Source: DATAWZ01 sp036266975
GTDB lineage: Bacteria; Actinomycetota; Thermoleophilia; Solirubrobacterales; Solirubrobacteraceae
NCBI GenBank assembly: GCA_036266975.1
Contig: DATAWZ010000160.1
Span: 1-24,962, forward strand
DNA: 24,962 nt
Reading direction: 5' to 3'
In this document: positions 22,343 to 24,962 of the stretch, one piece after another
Position numbering within the stretch: position 1 is the first letter of the stretch
How the letters are laid out: the number at the start of each line of letters is the position of its first letter
The notes under the pieces: generated by a model
Database searches by the model: none
What the model saw: only the letters and a program-made list of their open reading frames with translations
Told to the model about the DNA's origin: nothing
Program-made: the position numbers and the translations under genes

Positions 22343-22735
22343 GTGAGCGTGACGGCACCCGGGTCATTCTCGATACGCAGTTCGCAGGAGCGTGGGATTG
22401 CGCGCCTGCAGCCGATCGGCGAGCTGGACATCACGACCGCCCCGATCCTCAAGCGCGCGTTCGAAGCGGCGCTCGATGACCACCAGGGCTCGGAACGGAT
22501 CGTGGTGGACCTCACGGAGGTCAGCTTCATGGACTCGACCGGGATCCACCTGCTGCTGCAGATGAACGCGGCGTGCCGAGGCACCGGTCGACTTCGCGTG
22601 GTCAACGGCTCGCAGGCGGTGGTGCGGGTGCTCGACGTGTCCGGCGTGCGCGAGGTGTTGCCGATCATCTCCAGCGATCAGGATCCGCTCCAACCGTTGT
22701 CCTCGCCTTGGACCCGGGCGGCGCAGCAGGCATGA
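22343..22735 (+). CDS. STAS-domain anti-sigma factor antagonist (SpoIIAA/RsbV-like)
   Basis: The 130-residue protein starts at GTG 22343 (GTG 22349 is an alternative). The STAS fold is shown by ARLQPIGELDITTAPILKRAF, IVVDLTEVSFMDSTGIHLLL, GRLRVVNGS and VVRVLDVSGV. S65 in DSTG is the usual kinase-phosphorylated serine of antagonists, so partner-switching control is likely. No anti-sigma kinase is next to it; the partner must be encoded elsewhere. The last 20 or so residues form an extra tail. It is followed after 51 bp by the MerR-type gene, and the three rightward genes probably make one transcription unit. Confidence 0.9.
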   Translation: MSVTAPGSFSIRSSQERGIARLQPIGELDITTAPILKRAFEAALDDHQGSERIVVDLTEVSFMDSTGIHLLLQMNAACRGTGRLRVVNGSQAVVRVLDVSGVREVLPIISSDQDPLQPLSSPWTRAAQQA

Positions 22736-22786
22736 GGCCGCGGTTGCGCTCGAGTCGACCGCTGGCGACCCCGTATCCTTGAACGC

Positions 22787-23440
22787 GTGGAGTCAGCGCT
22801 TTACAGCATCGGCGTCGTATCGCGCATGGTGGGGGTGCCGGTCTCGACGCTGCGCTCCTGGGAGGAGCGCTATGGGTTGGTCATCGCGGTTCGCAGCCAG
22901 GGCGGACAGCGACGCTATACGCGCGCGCAGTACGCGCAGCTGTCGTTCATCGTCGAGCAGCTCGATCAGGGCTTCTCGCCGGGCGATGCGCACCGTCTGC
23001 TCGCGGAGCAGATCGAGCGGGGGGAAAACCTCATCGACGCAACCGGCCGCGAGGAGGAGCCAGGTGTCCTCGTCCTGATCGCCGAGCGTGATCGCGTTGC
23101 CGCCGGCGTTGAGGACTACCTGCTGCGTACCGAGGGCTTTCGCGTCGAGATGGCCTTCTCCGCCGAGGACGCGCTGCAGATGTTCGACCAGCTCGCACCG
23201 GCGGTCGTGATCGTCGAGTTGCTGCTCTCGGGCGGCGTCGGCGGAGCGCTGATCGAGCGCCTCGGCCAGGAGAGGGCGATCGTGATCGCGGTCTCGCCGC
23301 TCGCGGCGCAGGAGGTTGCCGCCGAGGTCGGTGCCGCGGCCTTCCTGCAGAAGCCGCTCGATCCGCTCGTGCTCGTCTCCACCGTTCGCGATCTCCTCGG
23401 GACGAGCGCGCTCAGCCGGCGGCGGGCTCGCCGGCGTTGA
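22787..23440 (+). CDS. MerR-type HTH fused to a receiver-like domain with Glu at the phosphosite
   Basis: The 217-residue protein starts at GTG 22787. Residues 5-72 form a MerR-type winged helix (YSIGVVSRMVGVPVSTLRSW, then GQRRYTRAQYAQLSFI). The usual MerR coiled-coil effector domain is replaced by a receiver-like domain (about 93-205) with VLVLIAERD, AFSAEDALQMFD, S170 in AVSP and K189 in LQKPLD. At the phosphoacceptor position E144 (VIVELLLSGG) stands in place of Asp. The acidic pocket is E100/D102. This looks like a pseudo-receiver that is phosphate-independent or fixed in an activated state. The next gene overlaps its stop, so the protein probably regulates or partners the KaiC-like ATPase. 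Confidence 0.85.
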   Translation: MESALYSIGVVSRMVGVPVSTLRSWEERYGLVIAVRSQGGQRRYTRAQYAQLSFIVEQLDQGFSPGDAHRLLAEQIERGENLIDATGREEEPGVLVLIAERDRVAAGVEDYLLRTEGFRVEMAFSAEDALQMFDQLAPAVVIVELLLSGGVGGALIERLGQERAIVIAVSPLAAQEVAAEVGAAAFLQKPLDPLVLVSTVRDLLGTSALSRRRARRR

Positions 23441-24825
23441 TCGATCGGCTCGCTAGCGGTAACGAGCGCCTCGACCGCATCCTCGACGGCGGCCTGCCCG
23501 GAAACGCGATCCACCTGATCGCCGGACCGCCGGGGAGCGGCAAGACCATCCTCGCCGAGCAGTACGCGTTCGCCAACGCGACCGTCGAGCGTCCTGCCGT
23601 CTATTTCTCGACCGTCTCCGAGCCGCTGGACAAGCTGGTCCGCTTCGGCCAGACCCTCGAGTTCTTCGACGTGCTCGCGATCGGGCAACGCGTCTTCTAC
23701 GAGGATCTCGGGGACGATCTGGAGAAGGGGGGTCTGCGGCGAACGCTCGAGCGGATTCGTACGGTGCTTCGCGAGCGGTGTCCGGGCATCCTCATCATCG
23801 ACAGCTTCAAGGCGCTCACGGCCTACGCGGACAGCCACCGTGACTTCCGGAGCTTCCTCTACCAACTCGCCGCCGACACCGGCGCCGTGACGGGTTCGAG
23901 CTTCTGGCTGGGCGAGTACGACCTGGACACCATCACCGGCGAACCCGAGTTCGCGATCGCCGACAGCATCCTCGGGCTGGGCTCCCAGCGCGCCGGCGAG
24001 CGCTCCAGCCGTGTGCTCGAGGTGCTCAAGCTCCGAGGCAGCGGCTACCTCTCCGGGCAGCACGCCTACCGCATCAGCGCCCGCGGCCTGAGCGTGTTCC
24101 CGCGCCTGGCGGACACCATCGACACCTCGAGCTACGAGCTGGGCGCCGGGCGCCTGTCGACCGGCATCGACGCGCTCGACGAGATGCTCACCGACGGATA
24201 CTGGCCCGGCTCCTCCACCCTCTGCGCGGGCCCCTCGGGGATCGGCAAGACACTGCTGGGACTGCATTTCGTCGTCGCCGGGGCCGCGGCCGGCGAGCGG
24301 GGCATCGTGGCGAGCCTTCAGGAGAACCCGACCCAGCTCACCCGCGTCGCGGCCGCCTTCGGGTGGACCCTCGACGAGTCGGTCACGATGATGTACCGCT
24401 CGCCGGTCGACCTGTACGTCGACGAATGGATCTACGAGCTTCTCGGCATGATCGATCGTCTCGGCGTCAAGCGCGTCCTGATCGACAGCCTCACGGACCT
24501 GCTCTTCGCCAGCAGGGAGGAGATCCGCTTTCGCGAGTACATGTACTCCTTGACCCAGCGCTGCTCGCGGCTGGGCGTGAGCCTCTTCATGACCAGCGAG
24601 CTTCGCGATCTCTTCGCCGTCAACCGCCTGTCGGAATATGGCGTGTCTCACCTCTCGGACAACGTCCTGGTGCTGCAGTACCTCCGCGACGGTGCCACGA
24701 TCCGCCGCGCGATCACCCCGCTGAAAACGAGAGCCAGCCGCAACGATCCACGCATGCGCGAGTTCACGATCGGCGCCGGCGGCATCACCCTCGCGGACAG
24801 CACGAAGGGCCGGTCCGCTCACTAG
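23437..24825 (+). CDS. Tandem-domain KaiC-like RecA-family ATPase
   Basis: The 462-residue protein starts at TTG 23437, overlapping the previous stop (TTGA). It has two RecA/KaiC domains. Domain 1 begins RLASGNERLDRILDGGLPGN, with Walker A GPPGSGKT at 30-37 and Walker B GILIIDSFKAL. Domain 2 begins RLSTGIDALDEMLTDGYWPG, with Walker A GPSGIGKT at 265-272 and Walker B RVLIDSLTDLL. The paired catalytic glutamates of KaiC are reduced to one in each domain (TVSEPLDK and SLQENPTQ), and no KaiC-like C-terminal Ser/Thr phosphorylation pair is evident. Circadian function is not implied; such proteins are widespread signalling ATPases, often beside receivers and kinases. No kaiA or kaiB gene is visible. 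Confidence 0.88.
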   Translation: MIDRLASGNERLDRILDGGLPGNAIHLIAGPPGSGKTILAEQYAFANATVERPAVYFSTVSEPLDKLVRFGQTLEFFDVLAIGQRVFYEDLGDDLEKGGLRRTLERIRTVLRERCPGILIIDSFKALTAYADSHRDFRSFLYQLAADTGAVTGSSFWLGEYDLDTITGEPEFAIADSILGLGSQRAGERSSRVLEVLKLRGSGYLSGQHAYRISARGLSVFPRLADTIDTSSYELGAGRLSTGIDALDEMLTDGYWPGSSTLCAGPSGIGKTLLGLHFVVAGAAAGERGIVASLQENPTQLTRVAAAFGWTLDESVTMMYRSPVDLYVDEWIYELLGMIDRLGVKRVLIDSLTDLLFASREEIRFREYMYSLTQRCSRLGVSLFMTSELRDLFAVNRLSEYGVSHLSDNVLVLQYLRDGATIRRAITPLKTRASRNDPRMREFTIGAGGITLADSTKGRSAH

Positions 24826-24904
24826 TCCGAAGTTCCCCCTGTAGCCGGGCCGTGTAGAGGCTGGGATCCTTGTGTGTGCGGGGATTCCGGCCTTTTTGTT
24901 ACGT
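24826..24904 (+). terminator. Possible weak terminator after the KaiC-like gene
   Basis: GCCGG downstream of the stop can pair with CCGGC, which is immediately followed by TTTTTG at about 24892-24897. The arms are short and the loop is long, so this is a weak candidate, but the T5 run is rare in this GC-rich window. Confidence 0.3.
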
Positions 24905-24962
24905 GTATGTGTACCCACTACTAGTGGGCAGAGATTGTGGTAGTGTTCGCATATGGGCCGTC
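24905..24962 (+). promoter_or_regulatory. Palindromic operator and promoter for a gene beyond the right edge
   Basis: CCCACTA-C-TAGTGGG at 24914-24928 is a perfect 7-bp palindrome with one central base. TAGTGT at 24941-24946 is a plausible -10, and the expected -35 position falls inside the palindrome, a layout suited to repression. ATG at 24953 (MGR) may begin the next rightward gene, of which only three codons are inside the window. Confidence 0.4.

Noticed and set aside
23437..24825. Circadian clock KaiC
   Set aside because: No KaiA or KaiB gene is visible, the paired catalytic glutamates are incomplete, and no C-terminal phosphorylation Ser/Thr pair is seen. Only a KaiC-like fold is supported.
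23116..24918. 600-codon minus-strand open frame opposite the KaiC-like gene
   Set aside because: It shows no domain motif, while the plus strand carries two Walker A/B sets. It is a high-GC antisense artefact.

Overview
This is about 25 kb of chromosome from a very high-GC bacterium. The strong G/C bias at third codon positions, frequent GTG starts, 1-4 base ATGA/GTGA/TTGA overlaps, lipobox-anchored lipoproteins and a Gram-positive-style exporter with a peptidoglycan-binding adaptor all point to an actinobacterium. My best guess is a soil Thermoleophilia/Solirubrobacterales-type lineage, but that placement is inference. I saw no rRNA, tRNA, CRISPR array or transposase gene.

Region A (1-11299) is a cell-envelope module. 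A two-component system (histidine kinase cut off at the left edge, OmpR-type regulator at 142-822) runs leftward. Divergent from it is a tightly overlapped rightward operon (1038-9181). It encodes four tandem paralogous lipoproteins, a HlyD-like adaptor with a peptidoglycan-binding domain, a MacB/LolD-type ATPase, a secreted protein with Ig-like repeats and a MacB/FtsX-type permease. A second two-component pair (9264-11299) follows. GTAACC-type repeats precede the exporter operon and the second regulator, and one also lies at the start of the first regulator, so they may form one regulon. The second lipoprotein gene is split in its signal-peptide region by 531 extra bp bounded by a 27-bp direct repeat.

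Region B (11387-16091) holds a family-2 glycosyltransferase, a convergent ECF sigma factor with its membrane-bound partner, a short-chain dehydrogenase, an alpha/beta hydrolase and a SnoaL-like protein. An inverted repeat separates the last two, which are convergent.

Region C (16334-20080) is a compact three-gene signalling operon. It encodes a receiver fused to a thioredoxin-reductase-like flavoprotein without the redox CXXC, a histidine kinase with a cyclic-nucleotide-binding-type input domain, and a YoaK-family membrane protein. A Ser/Thr-rich lipoprotein gene (20155-20835) faces it.

Region D (20955-22131) is a graveyard of three broken genes: an epimerase, a dihydrofolate-reductase-family protein and an HxlR regulator. 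The last two are divergent, and both have lost their 5' ends at one junction.

Region E (22343-24825) has a good upstream promoter. It encodes a STAS-domain anti-sigma antagonist, a MerR-type HTH fused to a receiver-like domain with Glu at the phosphorylation site, and a tandem-domain KaiC-like ATPase. The window ends in a palindrome and a likely promoter for a gene beyond the right edge.
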